Assembly: GCF_049860805.1 (NCBI RefSeq)
Contig: NZ_CP187555.1
Coordinates: 4,154,001-4,218,000, forward strand
DNA from: Parabacteroides sp900760525
GTDB lineage: Bacteria; Bacteroidota; Bacteroidia; Bacteroidales; Tannerellaceae
DNA: 64,000 nucleotides
Direction: 5' to 3'
Shown here: positions 55,054-63,646 of the stretch, piece by piece
How the letters are laid out: each line of letters starts with the position of its first letter
Position numbering within the stretch: position 1 is the stretch's first letter
The notes under the pieces: model-generated
What the model saw: only the letters and a program-made list of their open reading frames with translations
Told to the model about the DNA's origin: nothing
The model's database searches: none
Position numbers and translations under genes: made by a program

Positions 55054-56571
55054 ATGTTCCACGAATTCGAACTCTTCCATAGTGCAGAAGGTATCCTGCT
55101 GATTGCTTCAGTGATCCTTTTCTTCAGTATTTTCGCCGGTAAGGCCGGTTATCGTTTCGGGCTGCCTGCCTTGTTGTTATTTTTAGGTGTCGGGATGCTG
55201 TTTGGTAGCGACGGGTTGGGAATACAGTTCAGCAATCCGGATATGGCTCAGTTCATCGGTATGCTGGCGTTGAGCATCATCCTGTTTTCGGGTGGTATGG
55301 ACACGAAAGTGTCGGAAGTCAGGCCGATTGCAGCCCAGGGGGTGATCCTTGCGACTGTCGGCGTACTTGCCACAACCGCCATAACCGGTGGATTTATCTA
55401 TTATCTTTCATTGATTGCGACGGGCTATGAGACACTGACTTTGCCGGAATCTATGTTGCTTGCCGCCGTCATGTCGTCTACGGATTCGGCTTCCGTCTTC
55501 TCGATCCTCAGGAGCAAAGGGGTTTACCTGAAGGAACGGCTGCGTCCGACATTGGAGTTGGAGAGCGGTAGCAACGACCCGATGGCTTATATGTTGACAT
55601 TGTTGATTATCGCCTATATACAGGTCGGGGGCATGAACTTGCAGGAGGCCGTCTTTCAGTTAGTCATTCAGTTGGTTGTGGGGGCGGTAGCGGGTTATCT
55701 GCTGGGTAAGTTGGCGGTATATATAATTAATCATATCGATATTGCTAATGAATCGCTTTACCCGATCTTGCTGTTGACAACTGCATTCTTCACTTTTTCG
55801 GTGACTACCTTGTGTAAGGGGAACGGCTATCTGGCTGTCTATATTGCCGGGCTGGTGGTCGGGAATGCCAAGATCGTGCATAAGAAGAGCATGGGGACGT
55901 TTTTCGACGGTTTCGCCTGGTTGTGGCAGATTGTGATGTTCCTTACGCTGGGGCTGTTGGTCAATCCGCACGAGTTGCTTCCGGTGGCACCGATCGGCTT
56001 GACGGTAGGTATCTTTATGATCATAGTAGCCCGTCCGGTCAGCGTGTTCTTTTGCTTACTTCCCTTTAAGAACTTCTCTCTGAAAGGGAAGTTGTATATT
56101 TCTTGGGTAGGGTTGCGTGGGGCTGTCCCGATTATCTTTGCTACTTATCCGCTGATTGCAGGGATCGAGCATGCGACGATGATCTTCAATGTCGTGTTTT
56201 TTATCACGATCCTTTCTCTACTGATTCAGGGAACGACCGTGACGCAGGCGGCCAAATGGTTGGGCCTCGTGGATGAGCCGGAGCGGAGGGACGAGTTCGG
56301 AATAGAATTGCCGGAAGATATCAAGAGCGCCATGAGTGAAATAGATATTACTCCTGCCGTCCTTTTGCACGGCAACAAACTGATGGAACTGACTCTCCCG
56401 GATCACACTCTCGCCGTAATGGTAAAACGCGAAGGCCGTTATTTCATCCCGAAAGGCAACACGGAACTGAAAGAGAACGACAAACTCCTGATGATCTCCG
56501 ATAACGACGAAGCCCTGTTGCAGGCATACGATTCGTTAGGGGTGAAGGATTATACGATGAAAAAGAACTGA
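55054..56571 (+). CDS. Potassium/proton antiporter, CPA1 family with TrkA-C domain
   Basis: A 505-residue membrane protein of the NhaP2/CvrA type. About 12 membrane segments fill residues 10-400; the ion-binding region is 'SSTDSASVFSILRS' and 'LESGSNDPMAYML' (the ND pair). A C-terminal TrkA-C (RCK_C) domain follows ('GNKLMELTLPDHTLAVMVKREGRYFIPKG' region, about 430-500), which senses ligands in K+ transporters. The predicted role is K+ or Na+ efflux in exchange for H+ for pH and volume control. It is convergent with the WbqC gene with only 11 bases between stops. Confidence 0.9.
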   Translation: MFHEFELFHSAEGILLIASVILFFSIFAGKAGYRFGLPALLLFLGVGMLFGSDGLGIQFSNPDMAQFIGMLALSIILFSGGMDTKVSEVRPIAAQGVILATVGVLATTAITGGFIYYLSLIATGYETLTLPESMLLAAVMSSTDSASVFSILRSKGVYLKERLRPTLELESGSNDPMAYMLTLLIIAYIQVGGMNLQEAVFQLVIQLVVGAVAGYLLGKLAVYIINHIDIANESLYPILLLTTAFFTFSVTTLCKGNGYLAVYIAGLVVGNAKIVHKKSMGTFFDGFAWLWQIVMFLTLGLLVNPHELLPVAPIGLTVGIFMIIVARPVSVFFCLLPFKNFSLKGKLYISWVGLRGAVPIIFATYPLIAGIEHATMIFNVVFFITILSLLIQGTTVTQAAKWLGLVDEPERRDEFGIELPEDIKSAMSEIDITPAVLLHGNKLMELTLPDHTLAVMVKREGRYFIPKGNTELKENDKLLMISDNDEALLQAYDSLGVKDYTMKKN

Positions 56572-56582
56572 TGGAGCCTCGA

Positions 56583-57218
56583 TCAGGGCTGTTCCGGTGC
56601 CACAATGGAATCACGCAACACCAACAGCCCTTCCGGTCCCATGTTGAATAGTAAATCCACAATACTCATATTCGGAAGGAAGCCGTGCTTGTCGCGGAAG
56701 ACCTGGTAATAGGGTTTCGGGGAGAAGCACGGGTCTTCTCCTTCGTGCTTCGGGCGGATGGTTTCGCGGAAGTCGTTCGGGACTTCGGGCTGGTATTCTT
56801 CCGTATAGATAACATTCGGGTGCAGGTCGAGCAGGCGGCAGATCAATTGGCGCAGTTCCTCGTTGTAGTCGAATAGAAACTCATACTTCTTTTCGTAAAA
56901 GGGAGCGAAGTCTTCTTCGTAATACTCGAAGAACGGGCTCATATTGTAAGCCGAAACCAATGCGTTCCAGTGCAGGTGGCGCCAGTTCCCGTGATCGGAG
57001 ATACGGATGTCTTTGGTCGGGCACTTCAATGTGTCCGGCTTTACGATCGGGACGGAGAGGGCTAACGGGCCGTTGGCGGCGGCGATGGTGCAACGGTTCC
57101 GGTAGGTTTGTTTCAGGTAGTTCTCGGCTGTTTCGAGTCTTACCTCCGGGTATTGGAATAGTTTGCAATACTGCTGGACCGGGCCCAGATATGTTGTAGA
57201 GAGATAAACAGGTTGCAT
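56583..57218 (-). CDS. WbqC family protein
   Basis: A 211-residue protein with the WbqC pattern: 'LSTTYLGPVQQYCKLF' at the start, 'TYRNRCTIAAANGPLALSVPI' (seen as 'RNRCTIAAANGPLALSVPI'), and 'HLHWNALVSAYNMSPFFEYY'. Family members occur in polysaccharide loci and as conserved orphans; the chemistry is not settled. Its ATG overlaps the stop of the signal-peptidase-like gene by one base (TGATG), so translation is coupled. It is the last gene of the dapB-lepB-lepB-like-WbqC run. Confidence 0.85.
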   Translation of the reverse strand: MQPVYLSTTYLGPVQQYCKLFQYPEVRLETAENYLKQTYRNRCTIAAANGPLALSVPIVKPDTLKCPTKDIRISDHGNWRHLHWNALVSAYNMSPFFEYYEEDFAPFYEKKYEFLFDYNEELRQLICRLLDLHPNVIYTEEYQPEVPNDFRETIRPKHEGEDPCFSPKPYYQVFRDKHGFLPNMSIVDLLFNMGPEGLLVLRDSIVAPEQP

Positions 57219-58108
57219 CAGTTTACAGGTTTAAAGATTCGTTGTTTGTCACGGCTGAACCAGCAGAGCCAGGCATTCCCGATGATATGGTCGTGCGGGA
57301 TAAAGCCCAGGTGGCGGGAGTCGACCGATTCGTTTACGTTGTCGGAGAGCATCCAGTAATAATCTTGTTCGAAGAAGAAAAACGTAGTTTCCCTTCCGTC
57401 TAAATATAGTTTTCCGTCACGGAAAACTGCCTTTTCTCCGGCCTCGGCTTGTATCGCTTCCTTGCAAGCGGTGAGGGCAGCATCATCCAGGCGGTATGCC
57501 CGGTCTTTGCGGGGAACGACCAGCTTGTACGGGGCGGCTTGATTCCGGATAAAATGAATGTTCATCTCTTCCGTCAGTTCTTCACGTAATTGGTATTCTT
57601 CGAAAGTCGTCAGGGAAAAGGAGAAACCGAATGTTTCGCTCTTCCAGTTCCGCACCGGTATATTCAGCTTTTGCAAGACTTTCAGGAAACCGGTGGCGCT
57701 TTTCTGGGTGATGAAACAGGTGTTGAGTGCGCGGGGAGAGTGGGGCAGCAGTTTCCCGTTCACCTCGTATCCGTCGCTGCTCACGAGGATCGTGTCTCCG
57801 GGCATACCGATGCAACGGCTCAGGAACAACGGGTTGTTCACCGTGTCTTTCAGTAACGGACTGGTAAACAGCACGACCTTGTTCCGTCCCGGATTTCCTT
57901 CAAGCGGTAATTTATTCACTAAGATATAATCACCTTGATGCAACGCTTCTTCCATCGCATTCGTCGATATCCGGTAAGATTCGATACAGAAACGGCGGAC
58001 AGGTATAACAATGAGAAAGGCGATAACAATCGTTACCACCCAGCCCACGTAGGGGCGACCTATATGGTCGCCCGCCCCATTTATGTTATCATTAATCTTT
58101 TTCCCCAT
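57218..58108 (-). CDS. Signal peptidase I paralogue lacking both catalytic residues
   Basis: A 296-residue S26 family protein with one N-terminal membrane segment ('WVVTIVIAFLIVIPV'). Aligned to its neighbour, the Ser box 'PSSSLEKSL' becomes 'STNAMEEAL', so the nucleophile Ser is A51. The Lys box 'YVKRCIGMPGD' becomes 'FLSRCIGMPGD', so the general base is S97. The late boxes are kept: 'DYYWMLSDNVNESVDSRHLG'-type, seen as 'MLSDNVNESVDSR'. It should be folded but proteolytically inactive. Residues about 11-22 ('GAGDHIGRPYVG') are encoded by a dispersed repeat. It starts 10 bases after the active lepB stop. Confidence 0.85.
   Translation of the reverse strand: MGKKINDNINGAGDHIGRPYVGWVVTIVIAFLIVIPVRRFCIESYRISTNAMEEALHQGDYILVNKLPLEGNPGRNKVVLFTSPLLKDTVNNPLFLSRCIGMPGDTILVSSDGYEVNGKLLPHSPRALNTCFITQKSATGFLKVLQKLNIPVRNWKSETFGFSFSLTTFEEYQLREELTEEMNIHFIRNQAAPYKLVVPRKDRAYRLDDAALTACKEAIQAEAGEKAVFRDGKLYLDGRETTFFFFEQDYYWMLSDNVNESVDSRHLGFIPHDHIIGNAWLCWFSRDKQRIFKPVN
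58049..58078. repeat. GTAGGGGCG-type repeat, copy 3, inside the signal-peptidase-like coding region
   Basis: GTAGGGGCGACC, TATAT, GGTCGCCCGCCCC: 7-bp or longer hairpin. Read on the minus strand it encodes the 'GAGDHIGRPY' segment of the protein's N-terminus. Confidence 0.75.
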
Positions 58109-58118
58109 AGAGATTTGT

Positions 58119-59516
58119 TTAGTCAGGATGTACCCAGCGGAACATACGGTTCCAGCGGATACCGCCGTCGAACAGGCTGCGGTCCTTATCTAAGGACAAC
58201 CAGATCATGATCGGCTTGCCTACGATATGGTCTTCCGGCACGAAGCCCCATGAACGGCTGTCGGCGCTATTGTGGCGATTGTCACCCATCATCCAGTAAT
58301 AATCGTATTTGAACGTATAGGTCGTTTCCGGCTTGCCATTGATGTAGACTTTACCATCCTTTACTTCCAGCTTATTATGTTCATAGTTGACGATGCAACG
58401 TTTATAAAGGGCAATATTTCGTTCTGTCAACGGGATCGTGGCTCCTTTCTTCGGAATCCACAACGGTCCGTAATTGTCGCGACTCCATCCGGTCTGGTAA
58501 TCTACCGGATAATAAGAATCGGCTCCTACGGGGTCCGGTTCGAGAATCACACGCTTCACGACCGGAAGCTTTTTAGCAATCTCCAATGTCTTTTGAGTCA
58601 GCGGAAAATGGTAAACTGGATTGTACTGGCCGTTGCCATTCGGCTGGATACCCAACATGGACATATATTTGGAATTATAGTTTCCGTCGATCAATACACG
58701 GTCGGCTTTGCTGACATCCAGCAAACGGAACTGCTCCTCGCTCAACATGGAACCGTCCGTCTCGACGAAGTAGTTAAGCTGCATTTTTTCCGGATTCTTG
58801 GCGGCAACACCATCGATGTAGACCTGGTTGTCACGAATCTCGATCGTGTCGCCCGGCATACCGATACACCGTTTGACATAATTCTCGCGTTTGTCGACAG
58901 GCCGATAGATCACATCACCGAAATCCGCTTTATTCAACAGGATAGCTTCCCGCCCGTATTGTTCTATCAAGTGATAATAATCCGGGTTCTGAACCTTCAG
59001 TGCGACCGTATCGCCTGCAGGAAAGTTGAACACGACAATATCATTCCGTTTCACATGGCCGAAACCTTTCACCCGTTTGTAGTCCCACTCCGGCCAGTCC
59101 AGGTAAGACTTACTGTTGAAGAACGGCAATGTGTTTTGTACCAGCGGGAAGGCGACGGGTGTATTCGGCACGCGCGGTCCGTAGCTGAGCTTGCTGACAA
59201 ACAGATAGTCGCCCACCAACAACGATTTCTCTAAGGATGAACTGGGGATCTGGTAGTTCTGGAAAATAAAGATATTGATGAAATAGACGGCAACCAGTGC
59301 AAACAAGATATCATCCACCCATTCCAATATGTTGCGTACCTGCGGGTTCTTGGTGCGTTTCCAGGCTCCCCAGGGGATGTACCCGGTAAGGAAAATATCG
59401 ATAAGCACGATCAACCCCAACAGTAACCAGGCATTCTGCATCCAGAGCGTGAAAAGCAGGTAGAGAACGGCTGCTATGCTGAATTTAATCCATTGTTTCT
59501 TGGAAAACTTCTTCAT
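58119..59516 (-). CDS. lepB: Signal peptidase I
   Basis: A 465-residue signal peptidase I, long because of Bacteroidetes-type insertions. Two or three membrane segments come first ('FSIAAVLYLLFTLW', 'LLLGLIVLIDIFL', 'ILFALVAVYFINIFIF'). The nucleophile is S94 in 'IPSSSLEKSL' and the general base K215 in 'YVKRCIGMPGD'. The C-terminal 'YYWMMGDNRHNSADSR' completes boxes C-E. It cleaves signal peptides of exported proteins at the outer face of the inner membrane. It lies 16 bases after dapB and is followed by an inactive paralogue. Confidence 0.93.
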   Translation of the reverse strand: MKKFSKKQWIKFSIAAVLYLLFTLWMQNAWLLLGLIVLIDIFLTGYIPWGAWKRTKNPQVRNILEWVDDILFALVAVYFINIFIFQNYQIPSSSLEKSLLVGDYLFVSKLSYGPRVPNTPVAFPLVQNTLPFFNSKSYLDWPEWDYKRVKGFGHVKRNDIVVFNFPAGDTVALKVQNPDYYHLIEQYGREAILLNKADFGDVIYRPVDKRENYVKRCIGMPGDTIEIRDNQVYIDGVAAKNPEKMQLNYFVETDGSMLSEEQFRLLDVSKADRVLIDGNYNSKYMSMLGIQPNGNGQYNPVYHFPLTQKTLEIAKKLPVVKRVILEPDPVGADSYYPVDYQTGWSRDNYGPLWIPKKGATIPLTERNIALYKRCIVNYEHNKLEVKDGKVYINGKPETTYTFKYDYYWMMGDNRHNSADSRSWGFVPEDHIVGKPIMIWLSLDKDRSLFDGGIRWNRMFRWVHPD

Positions 59517-59532
59517 TTGTTTGTGTTATTAA

Positions 59533-60249
59533 TTAGAATTTAAGCATATCGTCCATTCCGAGGAAACCTTTCTTTCCGGCGGTAAATTCGGCTGCAACAA
59601 CGGCGCCCAAGGCAAATCCGGCACGGCTTTTCGCATCGTGCTTGATACTGATGGTGTCGACATCCGACTCGTATGTGATCTCGTGGATGCCCGGAACTTC
59701 TCCTTCGCGAATGGCATGGATAGGAATATCGGTCGTTTTCTCAGCCGTTTCCAAAGTCCAACGGTCTTTGCGGTCCACGTTTTCAAGGATCCCTTCCGCC
59801 AGTGTGATAGCGGTTCCGCTGGGAGCGTCCAGTTTATGGATATGATGGGTTTCCATCATTTTGACATCGTAGGCGGGGAAGTTATTCATAATCTTTGCCA
59901 GGTACTTGTTGAGGGCGAAGAATATGTTTACTCCGATGCTGAAGTTGGAGGCATAGAAGAAAGTTTTTCCCTCTTTTTCGCACATCTCTTTGATCCGGCC
60001 GATCTTGTCGAGCCAGCCTGTCGTACCGGAAACAACCGGAACGCCTGCCGCAAAACATTGCATATAATTGTTGAATGCTGTAGCCGGAGTCGTGAACTCG
60101 ATCGCGACGTCAGCGCTTTTGAAATTGTCGGAGTGTATTTCTTCGGGGTTATTGATATCTACGATAGACACGATCTGGTGTCCTCTGCCAAGTGCTATCT
60201 GCTCGATAGTTTTTCCCATCTTTCCGTAACCGATAAGTGCAATCTTCAT
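59533..60249 (-). CDS. dapB: 4-hydroxy-tetrahydrodipicolinate reductase
   Basis: Starting at the ATG 60249 gives 238 residues, 'MKIALIGYGKMGKTIEQ', with the NAD(P)-binding GxGxMG motif at the very start as in the family; a TTG 21 bases upstream was rejected. The catalytic and substrate region is 'METHHIHKLDAPSGTA', with the conserved His-His, Lys and the substrate loop. It makes tetrahydrodipicolinate in the lysine/diaminopimelate pathway. It heads a minus-strand run that continues into lepB. Confidence 0.94.
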   Translation of the reverse strand: MKIALIGYGKMGKTIEQIALGRGHQIVSIVDINNPEEIHSDNFKSADVAIEFTTPATAFNNYMQCFAAGVPVVSGTTGWLDKIGRIKEMCEKEGKTFFYASNFSIGVNIFFALNKYLAKIMNNFPAYDVKMMETHHIHKLDAPSGTAITLAEGILENVDRKDRWTLETAEKTTDIPIHAIREGEVPGIHEITYESDVDTISIKHDAKSRAGFALGAVVAAEFTAGKKGFLGMDDMLKF

Positions 60250-60291
60250 ACTTATATATTTAACTTTCAATTTTCAACTGATAACGTGCTG

Positions 60292-60299
60292 CAAATATA
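60292..60299 (-). promoter_or_regulatory. -7 promoter box of the dapB-lepB run
   Basis: TATATTTG on the minus strand, 43 bases upstream of the dapB ATG. No clear -33 element was seen. Confidence 0.5.
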
Positions 60300-60347
60300 A
60301 AGAATAATGCTTAGATTTGGGACATAAATCTTAACTCTGAAAAAAAG

Positions 60348-61631
60348 ATGGAACGTTTATTACATTATGTTTGGAAATACAAACTTTACCCGGCCACTTC
60401 ATTGGCAACCACAGACGGACGTCCTGTCCAGGTAATCGACCCCGGAATGCAGAATACGGATGCAGGTCCCGATTTCTTCAATGCGAAAATAAAAATAGAC
60501 GGAACGCTATGGGCGGGAAGTGTAGAAATTCATGATAAAGCCTCCGACTGGCTGCTTCATCATCATGAGACGGATAAGGCGTATGACGGTGTGATCCTTC
60601 ATATTACAGGCGTTAATGACTTCCAGCCGGTCCGGACGAACGGGGAACCGATCCCGCAAATGGTTCTGGTTGTTCCGGAGAATATTATTCGAAGCATAGA
60701 CTGGTTGCTTTACCGCGAAGCGGCTCTTCCGTGCCTCGGACATATCGCCGGGATCGAACCGTTGCATATAGCCTGTTGGATGGAGGCTTTGTTGAGCGAA
60801 CGGCTGGAACGGAAAACGCATGATATCTTCCTCCTTTTGGATGCGTATCAGGCAGACTGGAACGAAGTCTTTTATATTACTTTAACCCGCAATTTCGGCT
60901 TTGGCGTGAATAATGATGCTTTTGAAAGGCTGGCCAAGAGCCTGCCGCTCCGTTGTATCCAAAAGCAACGGAGCAGCCATTCGCAGATAGAGGCGATGCT
61001 TTTCGGCCAGGCGGGTATGCTGGCTGAGGTGAACGACGATCATTATTATCGCCTGTTGCAACGGGAGTACGACTTTCTCCGCCATAAGTTCGGCCTTTCG
61101 CCGATGGAAGATTTCGTATTTAAAAGCCTCCGTACGCGACCTGTCAATTTCCCATACCTGAAAGTAGCGCAGTTAGCCGCCCTTTGGGTACAACACGATA
61201 CCCTCTTTTCTGCCATCCTCGAAGCCGGGAGCACCGGAGAGATTAAGAAGTATTTCCGGATCTCTCCTTCCGATTATTGGGAGACGCATTATCATTTCCG
61301 GTACGCATCTCCCCGGAAGGAAAAGACCATAGGCGAAAACGCCCTGAATATTCTGCTGATAAATACGGTTGTCCCGATGCTCTTCGCCTACGGTCTCCAT
61401 AACAAGCAACCTGAATATTGTGAACGTGCCACCCGTCTTTTAGAAAGCATTCCTCCGGAAAAGAACACCATCGTCTCCACCTTCTGCAACGCCGGTATCG
61501 CCGTCCATCATGCTGGTGATAGCCAGGCATTGATCCAGCTAAAACGCGAATATTGCGAAAAGAAGAAATGTTTATATTGCAGGATCGGGTTCAGGATGTT
61601 GAAAACGACAATCGGACAAAAGACTGTTTAA
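60348..61631 (+). CDS. DUF2851 family protein
   Basis: A 427-residue cytosolic protein with the DUF2851 pattern: 'ERLLHYVWKYKLY' at the start, 'VQVIDPGMQNTDAGPDFFNAKI' (seen as 'NTDAGPDFFNAKI'), 'WAGSVEIHDKASDW', and a C-terminal Cys-containing 'CEKKKCLYCRIGFRML'. Conserved across Bacteroidetes; the acidic and His residues in the N-terminal third ('EIHDKASDWLLHHHE') hint at a metal-dependent nuclease-like site, but no function is established to my knowledge. It is divergent from dapB with 98 bases between starts. Confidence 0.85.
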   Translation: MERLLHYVWKYKLYPATSLATTDGRPVQVIDPGMQNTDAGPDFFNAKIKIDGTLWAGSVEIHDKASDWLLHHHETDKAYDGVILHITGVNDFQPVRTNGEPIPQMVLVVPENIIRSIDWLLYREAALPCLGHIAGIEPLHIACWMEALLSERLERKTHDIFLLLDAYQADWNEVFYITLTRNFGFGVNNDAFERLAKSLPLRCIQKQRSSHSQIEAMLFGQAGMLAEVNDDHYYRLLQREYDFLRHKFGLSPMEDFVFKSLRTRPVNFPYLKVAQLAALWVQHDTLFSAILEAGSTGEIKKYFRISPSDYWETHYHFRYASPRKEKTIGENALNILLINTVVPMLFAYGLHNKQPEYCERATRLLESIPPEKNTIVSTFCNAGIAVHHAGDSQALIQLKREYCEKKKCLYCRIGFRMLKTTIGQKTV

Positions 61632-61686
61632 ATGCAAAGATTGATTAATGGCGGTATATCCTACTAATTTTCACCGGATTTTTCCC

Positions 61687-61694
61687 TATTTTTG
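61687..61694 (+). promoter_or_regulatory. -7 promoter box of the Ig-like lipoprotein gene
   Basis: TATTTTTG fits TAnnTTTG and lies 36 bases before the ATG at 61730. Confidence 0.5.
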
Positions 61695-61729
61695 CGCGTG
61701 TTTGTCAAATGTATTTGAAATAGATATAA

Positions 61730-63646
61730 ATGGATACTAAATATATACGAAATTCATTCCGCTTGTTGTATGGGGTGCTGTTGTTGGTTGTCATTTATTC
61801 ATGCGCCAATATCGGTAGTCCGAACGGAGGGCCTTACGATGAGATGCCTCCCAAGTTCGTAAGCAGTACGCCGGTTCCGAACCAGATTAATTATACAGGT
61901 AAAAAGATCGAGATCCTGTTCGACGAGCTGATCCAGATCGAGAAGCCTTCGGAGAATGTGATTATCACTCCGCCCCAGATGGAGCTGCCGATTATTCGTT
62001 CTGCCGGCAAGAAGGCGGTGATCGAGTTGAAAGATTCTTTGAAACCCAATACAACCTATACGATCGACTTCACCAATTCCATAGCGGACAATAACGAGAA
62101 GAACGTGTTCGAGAACTTCTCTTTCGCTTTCTCTACCGGAGACGTGATCGATACGCTCGAGGTGTCGGGAGTCTTGCTGAATGCAGAGAACCTCGAACCG
62201 ATGCCCGGCATTACGATCGGTCTGCATAGCAACCTCGAAGATTCCGCATTTGTGAAGTTGCCGTTCGACCGCACTTCGCGTACGAACGACAAAGGACAGT
62301 TCACAATCCGTAATATCGCCCCCGGAACCTATCATATCTTTGCCCTGAACGATGTGAACCGCGACTATAAGTTCGACCAGCCGGGCGAAGAGATCGCTTT
62401 CTTAGATTCCCTTATCGTTCCCTCTTTTGAGCTGACTACCCGGCAAGATACAACCTGGAAAGACAGTCTGACGATCGATACGATCCGGACGGTCGGTTAT
62501 ACCCGTTTCTTCCCGGACAATATCGAACTCCGCTTGTTCAAGGAAAAGTTCGAACGCCAATATATGGTGAAACCCGAACGCCCGGACGAGAAATACTTTA
62601 CACTGCGTTTCAACACGAAGCTGGACACCGTCCCGGTGCCTGTCCCCATCAACTTTACCCCGGAAGACAGCGCCTGGTATTTCGTGCAACAGACGGAAGG
62701 CGGTGCAGCCGTTAACTACTGGCTTGCCGATTCGACCGTCTGGAAGCAGGACACCCTGCAGGTTCAGGTCTCTTATCCGAAGAGCGACTCCCTGAATATC
62801 CTGCGTCCGCAGACCGACACGGTCCAGTTGGTATTGCGCCGCCGTCCGGCAGAAAAGAAAAAGAAGAAAAAGAAGGACGAACCCGATCCGATCGTATTCT
62901 TAGGAATGCAGGTAGACGCTCCCGGCTCGATGGATCTTTTCGATACGGTGTCCGTAACCTTCAACGAACCGGTATTGGATATCAATAAAGATATGTTTTT
63001 CCTCGACCAGAAGGTCGATACCGTTTGGCATACGGTCGATTTCGACTTCTTCCCCGATTCGACCAACAGCTTGAACTACTTTATCAGGCGTCCGTGGAAG
63101 TACGGGGAGGAATACCGCATCGAGGTGGATTCCGCCGCGATCCATAGCCTTTACGGGAAATGGAACGACTTCTTTACCGGCGAGTTCAAGATCAAGAAGG
63201 AAGACGAATACGGCCACCTCTATCTCAATATCGACGGCGTGGATACGACTGCTTTCGTCGAATTGTTGAGCACCGGAGATGTCCCTGTCCGCAAAGCGAA
63301 AGTGAAAGACGGCGGAGTGCTCTTCATGGACCTGAAGCCCGATAAGTATTATGCCCGCATCGTGATCGACACGAACGGCAACGGAGTGTGGGATACCGGT
63401 AATTATGCCGAAAAGCGGCAGCCCGAAGAAGTTTATTATTCTCCCAAGATGTATGAGATCATGCAGAACTGGCAGGTCGAAGAGACATGGAATGTCAACT
63501 CCACCCCGCTGGCTAAGCAGAAGCCTCTTGAGATAACGAAGAATAAGCCGAAGGAAGCAACCAAGAAGAAAAGAAACTACAAAGATGAAAGTCAACAATC
63601 ATCGTCAAGGAATAATAGCAGCGGCAACATGGGAATGCCGTTCTAA
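61730..63646 (+). CDS. Ig-like domain lipoprotein (Ig_5 type)
   Basis: A 638-residue lipoprotein: 'LLVVIYSC' gives the lipidated Cys at about residue 25. Residues about 40-140 are a bacterial Ig-like domain ('PPKFVSSTPVPNQINYTGKKI', seen in part, then 'IEILFDELIQIEKPSENV' and 'NTTYTIDFTNSIADNNEKNV'). More beta-sandwich segments follow, interrupted by a Lys-rich linker 'EKKKKKKKDEPD' near 388. The C-terminal 40 residues are a basic, Ser/Asn-rich tail. Likely a surface or periplasmic structural protein conserved in Bacteroidetes. The next gene starts inside its last 62 bases. Confidence 0.82.
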   Translation: MDTKYIRNSFRLLYGVLLLVVIYSCANIGSPNGGPYDEMPPKFVSSTPVPNQINYTGKKIEILFDELIQIEKPSENVIITPPQMELPIIRSAGKKAVIELKDSLKPNTTYTIDFTNSIADNNEKNVFENFSFAFSTGDVIDTLEVSGVLLNAENLEPMPGITIGLHSNLEDSAFVKLPFDRTSRTNDKGQFTIRNIAPGTYHIFALNDVNRDYKFDQPGEEIAFLDSLIVPSFELTTRQDTTWKDSLTIDTIRTVGYTRFFPDNIELRLFKEKFERQYMVKPERPDEKYFTLRFNTKLDTVPVPVPINFTPEDSAWYFVQQTEGGAAVNYWLADSTVWKQDTLQVQVSYPKSDSLNILRPQTDTVQLVLRRRPAEKKKKKKKDEPDPIVFLGMQVDAPGSMDLFDTVSVTFNEPVLDINKDMFFLDQKVDTVWHTVDFDFFPDSTNSLNYFIRRPWKYGEEYRIEVDSAAIHSLYGKWNDFFTGEFKIKKEDEYGHLYLNIDGVDTTAFVELLSTGDVPVRKAKVKDGGVLFMDLKPDKYYARIVIDTNGNGVWDTGNYAEKRQPEEVYYSPKMYEIMQNWQVEETWNVNSTPLAKQKPLEITKNKPKEATKKKRNYKDESQQSSSRNNSSGNMGMPF

